NCBI RefSeq assembly: GCF_001439815.1
Contig: NZ_JYLM01000009.1
Coordinates: 186,001 to 250,000 of the forward strand
From: Pseudomonas orientalis
GTDB taxonomy: Bacteria > Pseudomonadota > Gammaproteobacteria > Pseudomonadales > Pseudomonadaceae
Direction of reading: 5' to 3'
Length of the DNA stretch: 64,000 nucleotides
Below, piece after piece: positions 32,495-41,964 of the stretch; the stretch's first letter is position 1, and every line of letters begins with the position of its first letter. The position numbers were made by a program, and so were the translations under genes. Below the pieces are notes generated by a model that searched no databases, was not told where the DNA came from, and saw only the letters and a program-made list of their open reading frames with translations.

Positions 32495-34483
32495 ATGACT
32501 GCTGAAACACTGGTTCCAGAACATTCTTTGTTGCCGTTGTCCCAGGCACTGCTGTTACCCAGAATCGCGATTGAAAGCACCATGCCGGTGATCGACGGCG
32601 GCGAGTTTGCCGTCAAGGCGGTGGTGGGCCAGCAGGTCAACGTCACCAGCAAAGTGTTCGCCGATGGGCATGACAAGCTGGCGGTGCTGGTGCGCTGGCG
32701 CCCGCTCGGGCAGGAACACTGGCACAGCGTGGTCATGAATGATGTGGGCAACAATGGCTGGGAAGGTGCGTTCACCGTCACCACCCAGGGGCCCCATGAA
32801 TTTTGCATTGAAGCCTGGATCGATACCTTCGCCAGCTTCTGCTACGAGCTGCGTAAAAAGCATGAAGCCGGGGTGCCGGTCAGCCTTGAGCTGCAGGAAG
32901 GCCGCAGCCTGGTGCTGCAGGCCGCCGAGCGTAGCGACAACGAGCTGCGCGACCGCTTGATGCTGCTGCACCACGAGCTCTCCGGCCTGCTGGAAACCGA
33001 GCAGGTCGCGCAGTTCCTGCACGAAGACAGTGCACACCTGATGACCCAGGCCGACCACCGCGCCTATTTGAGCATCAGCACGGTTTACCCGATTGACGTG
33101 GAGCGCGAGCGTGCCCAGTTCGCCAGCTGGTACGAGCTGTTTCCCCGCTCGATTACCGATGATCCGGCCCGTCATGGCACCTTCAACGATGTGCATTCGC
33201 GCCTGTCGATGATCCACGACATGGGTTTCGACGTGTTGTACTTCCCACCGATCCATCCCATCGGCCGCAGCCACCGCAAGGGCAAGAACAACTCCCTGAA
33301 CGCAGGCCCCGACGACCCCGGCAGCCCTTACGCCATCGGCAGCGAGGAGGGCGGACACGAGGCCATTCACCCGCAACTGGGTAGCCGCGAGGACTTCCGT
33401 CGCCTAGTCAAGGCCGCCGCCGACCACGGCCTGGAAATCGCCCTCGATTTCGCCATCCAGTGTTCCCAGGACCACCCTTGGCTCAAACAGCATCCGGGCT
33501 GGTTCAACTGGCGCCCGGACGGCACGATCAAATACGCGGAAAATCCACCGAAAAAGTACCAGGACATCGTCAACGTCGATTTTTATGCGGCGGACGCGAT
33601 CCCTGGCCTGTGGACCGAACTGCGCGACGTCGTGCTGGGCTGGGTGGAAGAGGGCGTGAAGACGTTTCGCGTGGACAACCCGCACACCAAGCCGCTGCCG
33701 TTCTGGCAGTGGTTGATCAGCGATGTGCGCAGCAAATACCCGGAAGTGATCTTCCTGGCCGAAGCCTTTACCACCCCGGCGATGATGGCGCGCCTGGGCA
33801 AGGTCGGTTATTCCCAGAGCTACACCTATTTCACCTGGCGCAATACCAAGGCCGAACTGAGTGAGTATTTCACCCAGTTGAACCAGTCGCCATGGCGCGA
33901 ATGCTACCGGCCGAATTTCTTTGTCAATACGCCGGATATCAACCCAGGCTTCCTGCATGAGTCCGGCCGGGCGGGCTTTCTGATCCGCGCCGCGCTGGCC
34001 ACCATGGGCTCGGGCCTGTGGGGCATGTACTCCGGGTTCGAACTGTGCGAGTCAGCGCCGGTGCCGGGCAAGGAAGAATACCTGGACTCGGAGAAATACG
34101 AGATCCGCCCCCGCGACTTCACCGCCCCCGGCAACATCATTGCCGAGATCGCCCAGCTCAATCGCATCCGCCGCCAGAACCCGGCGTTGCAGACACACCT
34201 GGGGCTCAAGCTCTACAACGCCTGGAACGACAACATCCTGTACTTCGGCAAGCGCAGCGAGGACGGCAGCAATTTCGTGCTGGTGGCCGTCAACCTCGAC
34301 CCGCACAACGCCCAGGAAGCGCACTTCGAACTGCCGCTGTGGGAGATGGGCCTGCCGGACGATGCCCAGACCCAGGGTGAAGACTTGATGAACGGTCATC
34401 GCTGGACCTGGTACGGCAAGACCCAATTTACTCGGCTGGAGCCGCAGATGCCGTTCGGCATCTGGCGCATCACTGCTTCCTAG
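32495..34483 (+). CDS. glgE: Alpha-1,4-glucan:maltose-1-phosphate maltosyltransferase
   Basis: A 662-residue GH13_3 enzyme that extends alpha-1,4-glucans with maltose from maltose-1-phosphate. The N-terminal domain includes RIAIESTMPVIDGGEFAVKA. The GH13 barrel shows YFPPIHPIGRSHRKGKNNSL, the nucleophile Asp in VKTFRVDNPHTKP, and the acid Glu in EVIFLAEAFTTPAMM. Start MTAETLVPEH at 32495; the ribosome site is poor, and an upstream GTG at 32462 is an alternative. First of the operon glgE, treS-pep2, glgB, which makes branched alpha-glucan from trehalose. Confidence 0.93.
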   Translation: MTAETLVPEHSLLPLSQALLLPRIAIESTMPVIDGGEFAVKAVVGQQVNVTSKVFADGHDKLAVLVRWRPLGQEHWHSVVMNDVGNNGWEGAFTVTTQGPHEFCIEAWIDTFASFCYELRKKHEAGVPVSLELQEGRSLVLQAAERSDNELRDRLMLLHHELSGLLETEQVAQFLHEDSAHLMTQADHRAYLSISTVYPIDVERERAQFASWYELFPRSITDDPARHGTFNDVHSRLSMIHDMGFDVLYFPPIHPIGRSHRKGKNNSLNAGPDDPGSPYAIGSEEGGHEAIHPQLGSREDFRRLVKAAADHGLEIALDFAIQCSQDHPWLKQHPGWFNWRPDGTIKYAENPPKKYQDIVNVDFYAADAIPGLWTELRDVVLGWVEEGVKTFRVDNPHTKPLPFWQWLISDVRSKYPEVIFLAEAFTTPAMMARLGKVGYSQSYTYFTWRNTKAELSEYFTQLNQSPWRECYRPNFFVNTPDINPGFLHESGRAGFLIRAALATMGSGLWGMYSGFELCESAPVPGKEEYLDSEKYEIRPRDFTAPGNIIAEIAQLNRIRRQNPALQTHLGLKLYNAWNDNILYFGKRSEDGSNFVLVAVNLDPHNAQEAHFELPLWEMGLPDDAQTQGEDLMNGHRWTWYGKTQFTRLEPQMPFGIWRITAS

Positions 34484-34500
34484 GCCAGTGGAGACCAAAG

Positions 34501-34589
34501 TGTGGGAGGGGGCTTGCCCCCGATCGCGGTGTCTCAGTCACCGAATAACCAACTGAGCCACCGCCATCGGGGGCAAGCCCCCTCCCACA
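34501..34589. repeat. REPIN, GGGGGCTTGCCCCC family
   Basis: TGTGGGAGGGGGCTTGCCCC at the left and its complement ending at 34589. It sits between glgE and treS, inside the presumed operon, so it would be part of the mRNA and could form a stable hairpin there. Confidence 0.9.
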
Positions 34590-34628
34590 TTGATCGTATT
34601 TGCGTCTGCAGCATTTCAGGAGTGTGCA

Positions 34629-37600
34629 ATGGCGAAGAAACCCAAGGCAGCCACCTTTATCCAAGACCCGCTCTGGTACAAGGACGCGGTGATCTACCAG
34701 GTGCATGTCAAATCCTATTTCGACTCCAACAACGATGGCATTGGTGACTTTCCCGGACTGATCGCCAAGCTCGACTACATTGCCGACCTGGGCGTCAACA
34801 CCATCTGGCTGTTGCCGTTCTACCCCTCGCCACGCCGCGACGACGGCTACGACATCGCCGAATACCGGGGCGTGCACAGCGACTACGGGACCATGGCCGA
34901 CGCCAAACGCTTCATCGCCGAGGCCCACAAACGCGGGCTGCGCGTGATTACCGAGCTGGTGATCAACCACACCTCCGACCAGCACCCCTGGTTCCAGCGC
35001 GCGCGCAAGGCCAAGCCGGGCTCGGCGGCGCGGGACTTCTACGTCTGGTCCGATGACGACCAGAAATACGACGGGACGCGGATCATTTTCCTCGACACCG
35101 AGAAGTCCAACTGGACCTGGGACCCGGTGGCCGGCCAGTACTTCTGGCACCGTTTCTATTCGCACCAGCCGGACCTGAACTTCGACAATCCGCAGGTCAT
35201 GAAGGCCGTGCTGTCGGTGATGCGCTATTGGCTCGACCTGGGTATCGACGGCCTGCGCCTCGATGCGATTCCCTACCTGATCGAGCGTGACGGCACCAAC
35301 AACGAGAACCTGCCCGAGACCCACGGCGTGCTCAAGCAGATCCGCGCCGAAATCGACGCCAATTACCCCGATCGCATGCTGCTGGCCGAAGCCAACCAAT
35401 GGCCGGAAGACACGCAACTCTACTTCGGCGACCGTAAAGGCGACGACGGCGATGAATGCCATATGGCTTTCCACTTTCCGTTGATGCCGCGCATGTACAT
35501 GGCCCTGGCCCAGGAAGATCGCTTCCCCATCACCGATATCCTGCGCCAGACCCCGGAGATTCCGGCCAATTGCCAGTGGGCGATCTTTCTGCGCAACCAC
35601 GATGAATTGACCCTGGAAATGGTCACCGACAAAGAGCGCGACTACCTGTGGAACTACTACGCCGCAGATCGCCGCGCGCGCATCAACCTGGGCATTCGTC
35701 GGCGCCTGGCGCCCTTGATGGAGCGTGACCGTCGCCGCGTGGAACTGCTCAACAGCCTGTTGCTGTCGATGCCCGGCACGCCGACTCTCTACTACGGCGA
35801 CGAAATCGGCATGGGCGACAACATTTACCTGGGCGACCGCGACGGCGTGCGCACACCGATGCAGTGGTCCATCGACCGCAATGGCGGCTTTTCCCGTGCC
35901 GACCCGGCCAGCCTGGTACTGCCGCCGATCATGGACGCGCAGTACGGCTATCAGTCGGTCAACGTCGAAACCCAGGCCCAGGACCCGCACTCACTGCTGA
36001 ACTGGACGCGACGCATGCTGGCGGTGCGCAAGCAGTCCAAGGCGTTTGGGCGCGGCAGCCTGAAAATGCTGTCGCCGAGCAACCGCCGCATCCTGGCGTA
36101 TACCCGTGAATACACCGGGGAGGACGGCCGCACCGAAATCATCCTGTGCGTGGCCAACGTCTCGCGCAGCGCCCAGGCGGCGGAGCTGGACCTGTCCGCG
36201 TTCGCCGGGATGGTGCCGGTGGAGATGCTGGGCGGTAACGCATTCCCGCCCATCGGCCAACTGAATTTCCTGCTGACCCTGGCGCCCTATGGCTTTTACT
36301 GGTTCGTGCTGGCGGCGGAAAACCAGATGCCCAGCTGGCATGTGGAACCGGCCCAGAGCATTCCCGATTTCACGACATTGGTGTTGAAAAAACGTATGGA
36401 AGAATTGCTCGAAGAACCCTGCCGCACCACCCTGGAACATACTTCATTGCCGGCCTGGCTGCCCAAGCGCCGCTGGTTCGCCGGCAAGGACGCCACCATC
36501 GACAGCGTGCATATCGCCTACGGCGTGCGCTTCGGCGATGCGCAGCACCCGGTGCTGCTCAGCGAGATCGACGTCACCAGCGCGGGCCAGACCAGCCGCT
36601 ATCAATTGCCGTTCGGTTTCCTCGGCGAAGACCAGCTCACCAGCGCCTTGCCGCAACAACTGGCCCTGGCCCGGGTACGGCGCAGCCGCCAGGTGGGACT
36701 GGTCACCGACGCGTTCAGCCTTGAGCCCTTTGTTCGCAGCGTGATTCAAGGCATGCAGGCCGGTACCGTGCTCAATTGCAGCGAGGGTGACCTGCGCTTC
36801 GAGGCGACCCCGCACCTGGCCGCCTTGCAACTGACGGATGAATCGGCGGTGCGCTACCTGTCTGCCGAGCAGTCCAACAGTTCGGTGGTGGTGGGCGAGA
36901 GCCTGGTGCTCAAGCTGATCCGCAAAGTCAGCGCCGGGGTACATCCGGAACTGGAAATGAGCGCCTACCTGACCGAAGCCGCCTACCCGAACATTTCTCC
37001 GCTGATGGGCTCGATGAGCCGACGCGACGCACAGGGCGAGGACAGCCTGCTGATGATTGCCCAGGGTTACCTGAGCAACCAGGGCGATGCCTGGAGCTGG
37101 ACCCAGAACAACCTCGAGCGGGCCATCCGCGACGAGCTGGCGGAAGCGATTTCCGAACAGGAGCAGCACTACAACGCCCTTGGCGAGCTGGCCGATTTTG
37201 CCGGTCTGCTAGGCCAGCGCCTTGGCGAGATGCACGGGGTGCTCGGCGCGCCCACCCAGAACAAGGACTTCAAGCCCGAAGTCACCTCGGCCAGGGACAC
37301 CCAGGCCTGGGCCAAGGACGTGGGCGCGCAGATCGAGCGGGCCTTGCAGCTGCTCAAACTAAATCAAAGCCAGTTGAACCCCGCCGATCAGGCGCTGGTC
37401 AGTGAATTACTGGCGCAGAAAAAAGCCATCGGCAGCCACGTCCAGGCCTTGGCGAAAGCCACGCTGGGCGGATTGCGGATTCGCGTCCACGGTGACTTGC
37501 ACCTGGGCCAGGTACTGGTGGTCAAGGGCGACGCCTATTTGATCGACTTTGAAGGCGAGCCGGCGCGACCGCTGCATGAACGACGCGGCAAGCACAGCCC

Positions 37601-37976
37601 GTATAAAGATGTGAGTGGCGTGTTGCGCTCCTTCGATTACGCGGCGGCCATGGCCCTGAATGTGCAGGGGGTTGATCAGTCGCCGCAGGCACAGGCCGCG
37701 CGACGCCGCGTGACCGAGCGCTACCTGAGTGAAGCGCGCCAGGCATTTACCCAGGCTTATCAGACGGCGACGGCTACACTGGCGCATGACTGGCAGGATG
37801 CCAACGGCCAGGACGCCGCGCTGACCTTGTTCAGCCTGGAGAAGGCCGCGTATGAAGTGGCTTACGAAGCGGAAAATCGCCCGAGCTGGTTGCCGGTGCC
37901 CTTGCAAGGGTTGCACGGTCTGCTCAGCGGGCTTACACCTGAATCGACAACTGCACGCGGTGGGGAGACGTCATGA
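34629..37976 (+). CDS. treS: Trehalose synthase fused to maltokinase
   Basis: A 1115-residue fusion. Residues about 1-560 are GH13 trehalose synthase (WYKDAVIYQVHVKSYFDSN, DGLRLDAIPYLIERDGTN with the nucleophile Asp, MLLAEANQWPEDTQ with the acid Glu, FLRNHDELTLEM). Residues about 590-1115 are maltokinase (Pep2): LPKRRWFAGKDATIDSVHIA, LVLKLIRKVSAGVHPELEM, and the kinase loop RIRVHGDLHLGQVLVVKGD with DFEGEPARPL. It isomerises trehalose to maltose and phosphorylates maltose for GlgE. Start at 34629 with AGGAG. The end overlaps glgB (ATGA). The fusion is common in proteobacteria. Confidence 0.95.
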   Translation: MAKKPKAATFIQDPLWYKDAVIYQVHVKSYFDSNNDGIGDFPGLIAKLDYIADLGVNTIWLLPFYPSPRRDDGYDIAEYRGVHSDYGTMADAKRFIAEAHKRGLRVITELVINHTSDQHPWFQRARKAKPGSAARDFYVWSDDDQKYDGTRIIFLDTEKSNWTWDPVAGQYFWHRFYSHQPDLNFDNPQVMKAVLSVMRYWLDLGIDGLRLDAIPYLIERDGTNNENLPETHGVLKQIRAEIDANYPDRMLLAEANQWPEDTQLYFGDRKGDDGDECHMAFHFPLMPRMYMALAQEDRFPITDILRQTPEIPANCQWAIFLRNHDELTLEMVTDKERDYLWNYYAADRRARINLGIRRRLAPLMERDRRRVELLNSLLLSMPGTPTLYYGDEIGMGDNIYLGDRDGVRTPMQWSIDRNGGFSRADPASLVLPPIMDAQYGYQSVNVETQAQDPHSLLNWTRRMLAVRKQSKAFGRGSLKMLSPSNRRILAYTREYTGEDGRTEIILCVANVSRSAQAAELDLSAFAGMVPVEMLGGNAFPPIGQLNFLLTLAPYGFYWFVLAAENQMPSWHVEPAQSIPDFTTLVLKKRMEELLEEPCRTTLEHTSLPAWLPKRRWFAGKDATIDSVHIAYGVRFGDAQHPVLLSEIDVTSAGQTSRYQLPFGFLGEDQLTSALPQQLALARVRRSRQVGLVTDAFSLEPFVRSVIQGMQAGTVLNCSEGDLRFEATPHLAALQLTDESAVRYLSAEQSNSSVVVGESLVLKLIRKVSAGVHPELEMSAYLTEAAYPNISPLMGSMSRRDAQGEDSLLMIAQGYLSNQGDAWSWTQNNLERAIRDELAEAISEQEQHYNALGELADFAGLLGQRLGEMHGVLGAPTQNKDFKPEVTSARDTQAWAKDVGAQIERALQLLKLNQSQLNPADQALVSELLAQKKAIGSHVQALAKATLGGLRIRVHGDLHLGQVLVVKGDAYLIDFEGEPARPLHERRGKHSPYKDVSGVLRSFDYAAAMALNVQGVDQSPQAQAARRRVTERYLSEARQAFTQAYQTATATLAHDWQDANGQDAALTLFSLEKAAYEVAYEAENRPSWLPVPLQGLHGLLSGLTPESTTARGGETS

Positions 37977-40210
37977 GTTTTACGCATAGAGAACCGCTGC
38001 AGCCCAAGTTGACTGCAATGCCGGCGTCCAAGGACGTCGAAGCGCTGGTGCGCGCCGAGCACCACGATCCATTCTCGATCCTTGGGCCGCACGATGACGA
38101 GCAGGGCGGGCAATTTATCCGCGCGTTCCTGCCTGAAGCCCTGAGTGTCCAGGTACTGGCGCGTGACAGCGGCGAGCCGATCGGCAGCCTCGACGCCACC
38201 CAGGTGCCGGGGCTGTTTGTCGGGCACTTCGGCACGCGCCAGCAATACCTGCTGAAGATCCAGTGGGCCGGCGGCGAGCAGATCACCGAAGACCCGTACA
38301 GCTTCAGCCAACTGCTGCTGGGTGAAATGGACCTGTATCTGTTTGCCGAAGGCAACCACCGTGACCTGGGCAACTGTCTGGGCGCCCAGGTGACCACGGT
38401 GGACGGTGTGCAGGGCGTCCGGTTTGCCGTGTGGGCGCCGAATGCCCGGCGGGTCTCGGTGGTCGGCGACTTCAACATCTGGGACGGCCGCCGCCATCCG
38501 ATGCGCCTGCGCCATCCTTCAGGCGTCTGGGAAATCTTCATCCCGCGCCTGCAACCGGGCGCGGCCTACAAATACGAAATTCTTGGCGCCCACGGCATCC
38601 TGCCGCTCAAGGCCGACCCCATGGCCCTGGCCACCCAACTGCCGCCGGACACCGCCTCGAAGGTCGCCGCGCCGTTGCAGGTGGACTGGCAGGACCATGA
38701 GTGGATGCAGGCGCGTGGCGACAAACAGAAGTCCAACGCGCCGCTGTCGATTTATGAGCTGCACGTTGGCTCCTGGCAATGCGAGCTGGACGAGGCCGGC
38801 GAAGTCTCGCGCCAATACGGCTGGCGCGAACTGGCCGAGCGGCTGATTCCCTACGTGCAGCAACTGGGCTTCACGCATATCGAACTGATGCCGATCATGG
38901 AGCATCCCTTCGGCGGTTCCTGGGGCTATCAGGCCTTGTCCCAGTTCGCGCCGAGCGCACGCTTTGGCTCGCCGGAAGATTTCGCCTACTTCGTCGACGC
39001 CTGCCATCGGGCGGACATCGGCGTGATCCTCGACTGGGTGCCGGCGCATTTTCCCACCGACACCCACGGCCTGGCGCAATTCGATGGCACGGCGCTGTAC
39101 GAATACGCCAACCCGCTGGAAGGCTTTCACCAGGATTGGGACACGCTGATCTACAACCTGGGCCGCACCGAAGTGCACGGTTTCATGCTCGCTTCGGCGT
39201 TGCACTGGCTCAAGCACTTCCACGTCGACGGCCTGCGCGTGGATGCGGTGGCCTCGATGCTGTATCGCGACTATTCACGCAAAGCCGGTGAGTGGGTGCC
39301 CAACCGCCACGGCGGCCGCGAGAACCTGGAAGCCATCGATTTCCTGCGCCACCTGAACGACGTGGTGGCGCTGGAAGCGCCGGGCGCGCTGGTGATCGCC
39401 GAGGAATCCACCGCGTGGCCAGGCGTGAGCCAGAGCACTCAACAAGGTGGGTTGGGCTTCAACTACAAATGGAATATGGGCTGGATGCACGATTCGCTGC
39501 ATTACATCCAGCAAGACCCGGTGTACCGCGCCCATCACCACAACGAGTTGAGTTTCGGCCTGGTGTATGCCTGGTCCGAGCGGTTCATCCTGCCGATTTC
39601 CCATGATGAAGTGGTGCACGGCAAGCACTCGCTGATCGACAAGATGCCCGGCGACCGCTGGCAGAAATTCGCCAATCTGCGCGCCTACTTGAGTTTCATG
39701 TGGATGCACCCGGGCAAGAAGCTGCTGTTCATGGGCTGCGAGTTCGGCCAGTGGCGCGAATGGAACCACGACCAGCAACTGGACTGGTACCTGCTGCAAT
39801 ACCCGGAACACCGCGGGGTGCAGAAGCTGGTGGGCGACCTGAACCGCCTGTACCGCGAGGAACCGGCGCTGCATGAGCAGGACGACGCGCCCCAGGGCTT
39901 CCAGTGGCTGATCGGGGATGACGCCATCAACAGCGTCTACGCCTGGCTGCGCTGGAGCAAGGACGGCAAGCCGGTGCTGGTGGTCGCCAACTTCACGCCA
40001 GTGCCTCGTGAGGCGTACGCCGTCGGCGTGCCGTTTGCCGGGCGCTGGAGCGAAGTGATCAACAGTGATGCCGATATGTACGCAGGTTCCAACTACGGCA
40101 ATGGCGGTGCGGTACAGACCGTGGATGAGCCTCGCCATGGGCAGCCGGTGTCGCTGTCGTTGAACCTGCCGCCCTTGGGTGTGCTGATTTTGCGGCCACA
40201 GGACGTATAG
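37973..40210 (+). CDS. glgB: 1,4-alpha-glucan branching enzyme
   Basis: A 745-residue GH13_9 enzyme that adds alpha-1,6 branches. It has two N-terminal carbohydrate-binding domains (HDPFSILGPHDDEQGG; GVRFAVWAPNARRVSVVGDF), and the barrel with DGLRVDAVASMLYRDYSR (nucleophile Asp), LVIAEESTAWPGVS (acid Glu) and LPISHDEVVHGKHSLIDKM. The ATG overlaps the stop of the treS fusion by four bases, so translation is coupled. The stop codon lies inside an 18-bp inverted repeat that begins the repeat island at 40207. Confidence 0.96.
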   Translation: MSFTHREPLQPKLTAMPASKDVEALVRAEHHDPFSILGPHDDEQGGQFIRAFLPEALSVQVLARDSGEPIGSLDATQVPGLFVGHFGTRQQYLLKIQWAGGEQITEDPYSFSQLLLGEMDLYLFAEGNHRDLGNCLGAQVTTVDGVQGVRFAVWAPNARRVSVVGDFNIWDGRRHPMRLRHPSGVWEIFIPRLQPGAAYKYEILGAHGILPLKADPMALATQLPPDTASKVAAPLQVDWQDHEWMQARGDKQKSNAPLSIYELHVGSWQCELDEAGEVSRQYGWRELAERLIPYVQQLGFTHIELMPIMEHPFGGSWGYQALSQFAPSARFGSPEDFAYFVDACHRADIGVILDWVPAHFPTDTHGLAQFDGTALYEYANPLEGFHQDWDTLIYNLGRTEVHGFMLASALHWLKHFHVDGLRVDAVASMLYRDYSRKAGEWVPNRHGGRENLEAIDFLRHLNDVVALEAPGALVIAEESTAWPGVSQSTQQGGLGFNYKWNMGWMHDSLHYIQQDPVYRAHHHNELSFGLVYAWSERFILPISHDEVVHGKHSLIDKMPGDRWQKFANLRAYLSFMWMHPGKKLLFMGCEFGQWREWNHDQQLDWYLLQYPEHRGVQKLVGDLNRLYREEPALHEQDDAPQGFQWLIGDDAINSVYAWLRWSKDGKPVLVVANFTPVPREAYAVGVPFAGRWSEVINSDADMYAGSNYGNGGAVQTVDEPRHGQPVSLSLNLPPLGVLILRPQDV

Positions 40211-40214
40211 GTAT

Positions 40215-40625
40215 CTACACAACGCAGCAGCGCCTACTGTAACCACGATGCGAAGCGAGTCGCTCTTGATCTTGATCTGCTTTTGATCTGCTTTTGATCT
40301 AAGGCGCCCCGTTAAACCACGCTGGCCGAACGCAGGCTTGAATTCGTGGGTAACCCGGCAGGACGCCGGGTTAGCCGCACTGGGCCATGGATGGCCCATT
40401 GCGGCGGCCCACGGATTCAAGCCTGCGTTCGGGCACACCGAGCCCAAGCGAGGTGCCGAGTGGTGGGGCAAGAGCCCTTTGGTTACTTTGGGGCTTTTCC
40501 AAAGTGACCCGCCGTCAGGGCGGAACCCTAAGCAGCCGTTACCGCAGAAACGGATATGTACTCGGTCTGATCCAACATCCTGGTCGGTCCTGAGGCCGCC
40601 ATCGGGGGCAAGCCCCCTCCCACAT
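40215..40625. repeat. Dispersed intergenic repeat, copy B
   Basis: Collinear with 15709-16021: it shares ACCACGATGCGAAGCGAGTC, GCGCCCCGTTAAACCACGCT, GAGGTGCCGAGTGGTGGGGC, GCAGCCGTTACCGCAGAAAC and CATCCTGGTCGGTCCTGAGG. It differs by one extra CTGCTTTTGAT unit, by the 102-base insertion and by ending in a standard REP. Confidence 0.85.
40329..40430. repeat. Hairpin element inserted in the dispersed repeat
   Basis: AACGCAGGCTTGAATTCGTG begins at 40329 and its complement ends at 40429 (arms of 22 bases, one mismatch). Two smaller hairpins lie inside: AACCCGGC/GCCGGGTT and GGGCCAT/ATGGCCC. The corresponding place in copy A (near 15808) has only GAGAGA, so this block is an insertion or copy A has lost it. 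Confidence 0.8.
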
Positions 40626-40836
40626 TGGATCTCGCAGCGTCAGGTAGATACGCGTTGGCTGTTCGACTGTCACGGGAGCAAGCCTCCTTGCCAAGGGTCC
40701 GGCGTCGCATCATCGTTGTGTAGATACCTATGCACAGGAGGGCTTAAACGCTCTAGCGCACAGGATCCTGTTGTCCGGGCTACTGGCAGGGTGCCACAAT
40801 GGCGCCTCTGTCGGAGCAGCCAAACAGGCGAATCGC

Positions 40837-41964
40837 ATGCATAGCCTTGGGCACGGGCAAGACCCGGACCGCGTTATCGAAGAACAGGTGCGAACCGACC
40901 GTTTGCATCAGCTGTTTCGCCAGTCGTTCTCGGCCATCCCTGGCAGCTACCTGGGCGCCCTCATGCTCTGCTGGCTGTGCTGGGAGCGCTTCGATCACCA
41001 GGTCGCGGTGGTCTGGCTGGTGCTGCTGGCGGGCTCCTCGCTGCTGCGCCTGCAACTGTTCCTGGAATGGTTCCGCTGCCCCAACAGCGAACGCACCCCT
41101 GCGCGCTGGGAGCGTCGTTACTGGCTCACACTGGTGCTGTCGGCGGGCATCTGGGGCGGCGGGGCGCTGGCGGTGATGCCGGTCGACGACCGTATGGCTC
41201 AGGTGCTGGTCATGCTGTTTACCGTGGGCATGTCGGTCAGCGCCGTGTCGTGCTATTCGGCTTATCGCTATATGTCGCTGGGGTCCATGGGCCTGGTGCT
41301 GTTGCCCTGTACCCTGTGGCTGCTGTTTCAGCCGTCGCCGATGCAGGTGGGCGTGGCGCTGGCAGTACTGGTGTTCTCGTCCTTTGTGATGGGCGCCACG
41401 CGCAAACTCTCCGATGCCCTGGAAAAAGCCTTTCGCCTGACCCGCCAGATGGAACGTGCCCACACCCTTTCAACCCACGCGGCCCAGACCGATGAGCTGA
41501 CCGGGTTGATGAACCGTCGTGCGTTCTACGAACGTGCCCAGGTGCTGTACGCGCAGTGCCATCGCGCGCAGCAGCCGCTGTGCGCGCTGATGCTGGACAT
41601 GGATCACTTCAAGAGCATCAATGACACCTACGGGCATCAGACCGGCGATCAGGTGTTGCGCCAGATTGGCGGCGTGATCAGCGCCTCGTTTCGCCAGGTC
41701 GATGTGTCCGGTCGCCTGGGCGGCGAAGAATTCGCGATATTGCTGCCCAATACGTCCCTGGAGACCGCGCACAGCATCGCCGAGCAACTGGTCCGGGCCA
41801 TTGGCGACCTGCGGGCCGATCCGGTGCAGGGGCTGAGCGCCAGCCTGGGGCTTGCGTCGACCCATACCGAGGCGCTCGACTTGCATGGCTTGATGGACAG
41901 CGCCGACAAGGCGCTGTACCGGGCCAAGGCGCTGGGTCGCAATCAGGTGGCCGTGGCGGGCTGA
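40837..41964 (+). CDS. Membrane-bound diguanylate cyclase
   Basis: A 375-residue protein. The N-terminal half has about six membrane helices (from SYLGALMLCWLCWERFD to VGVALAVLVFSSFVMGA). The GGDEF domain follows from DELTGLMNRRAFYER. The active-site motif is GGEEF, intact, so it should make c-di-GMP. The inhibitory I-site RQVD sits exactly five residues before GGEEF, so product inhibition is expected. ATG 40837 was preferred over an upstream start. Its 3' end overlaps the convergent hybrid kinase by 22 bases. Confidence 0.9.
   Translation: MHSLGHGQDPDRVIEEQVRTDRLHQLFRQSFSAIPGSYLGALMLCWLCWERFDHQVAVVWLVLLAGSSLLRLQLFLEWFRCPNSERTPARWERRYWLTLVLSAGIWGGGALAVMPVDDRMAQVLVMLFTVGMSVSAVSCYSAYRYMSLGSMGLVLLPCTLWLLFQPSPMQVGVALAVLVFSSFVMGATRKLSDALEKAFRLTRQMERAHTLSTHAAQTDELTGLMNRRAFYERAQVLYAQCHRAQQPLCALMLDMDHFKSINDTYGHQTGDQVLRQIGGVISASFRQVDVSGRLGGEEFAILLPNTSLETAHSIAEQLVRAIGDLRADPVQGLSASLGLASTHTEALDLHGLMDSADKALYRAKALGRNQVAVAG

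Larger units (their letters stand above)
40207..40731. mobile_element. Repeat island bounded by a perfect 18-bp inverted repeat
   Basis: ATAGGTATCTACACAACG at 40207-40224 and its exact reverse complement at 40714-40731 bound a 525-base block with no gene. Inside are dispersed repeat copy B (40215-40625), a hairpin insertion (40329-40430), a REP at 40597-40625 and another REP-like piece near 40673. The left end includes the stop codon of glgB. No transposase is encoded, and no target duplication is evident. It may be a MITE-like unit or a stack of separate insertions. Confidence 0.6.

Noticed and set aside
34470..35990. 506-residue open frame opposite the start of the treS fusion
   Set aside because: Antisense to the GH13 domain; it begins within coding sequence and ends in a REP.
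40207..40731. Intact insertion sequence in the repeat island
   Set aside because: The block is only 525 bases and encodes no transposase-like protein in any frame.
40338..40844. 168-residue frame in the repeat island
   Set aside because: It lies wholly in repeats shared with 15709-16021, and the same peptide appears in that copy; it reflects the repeat, not a gene.
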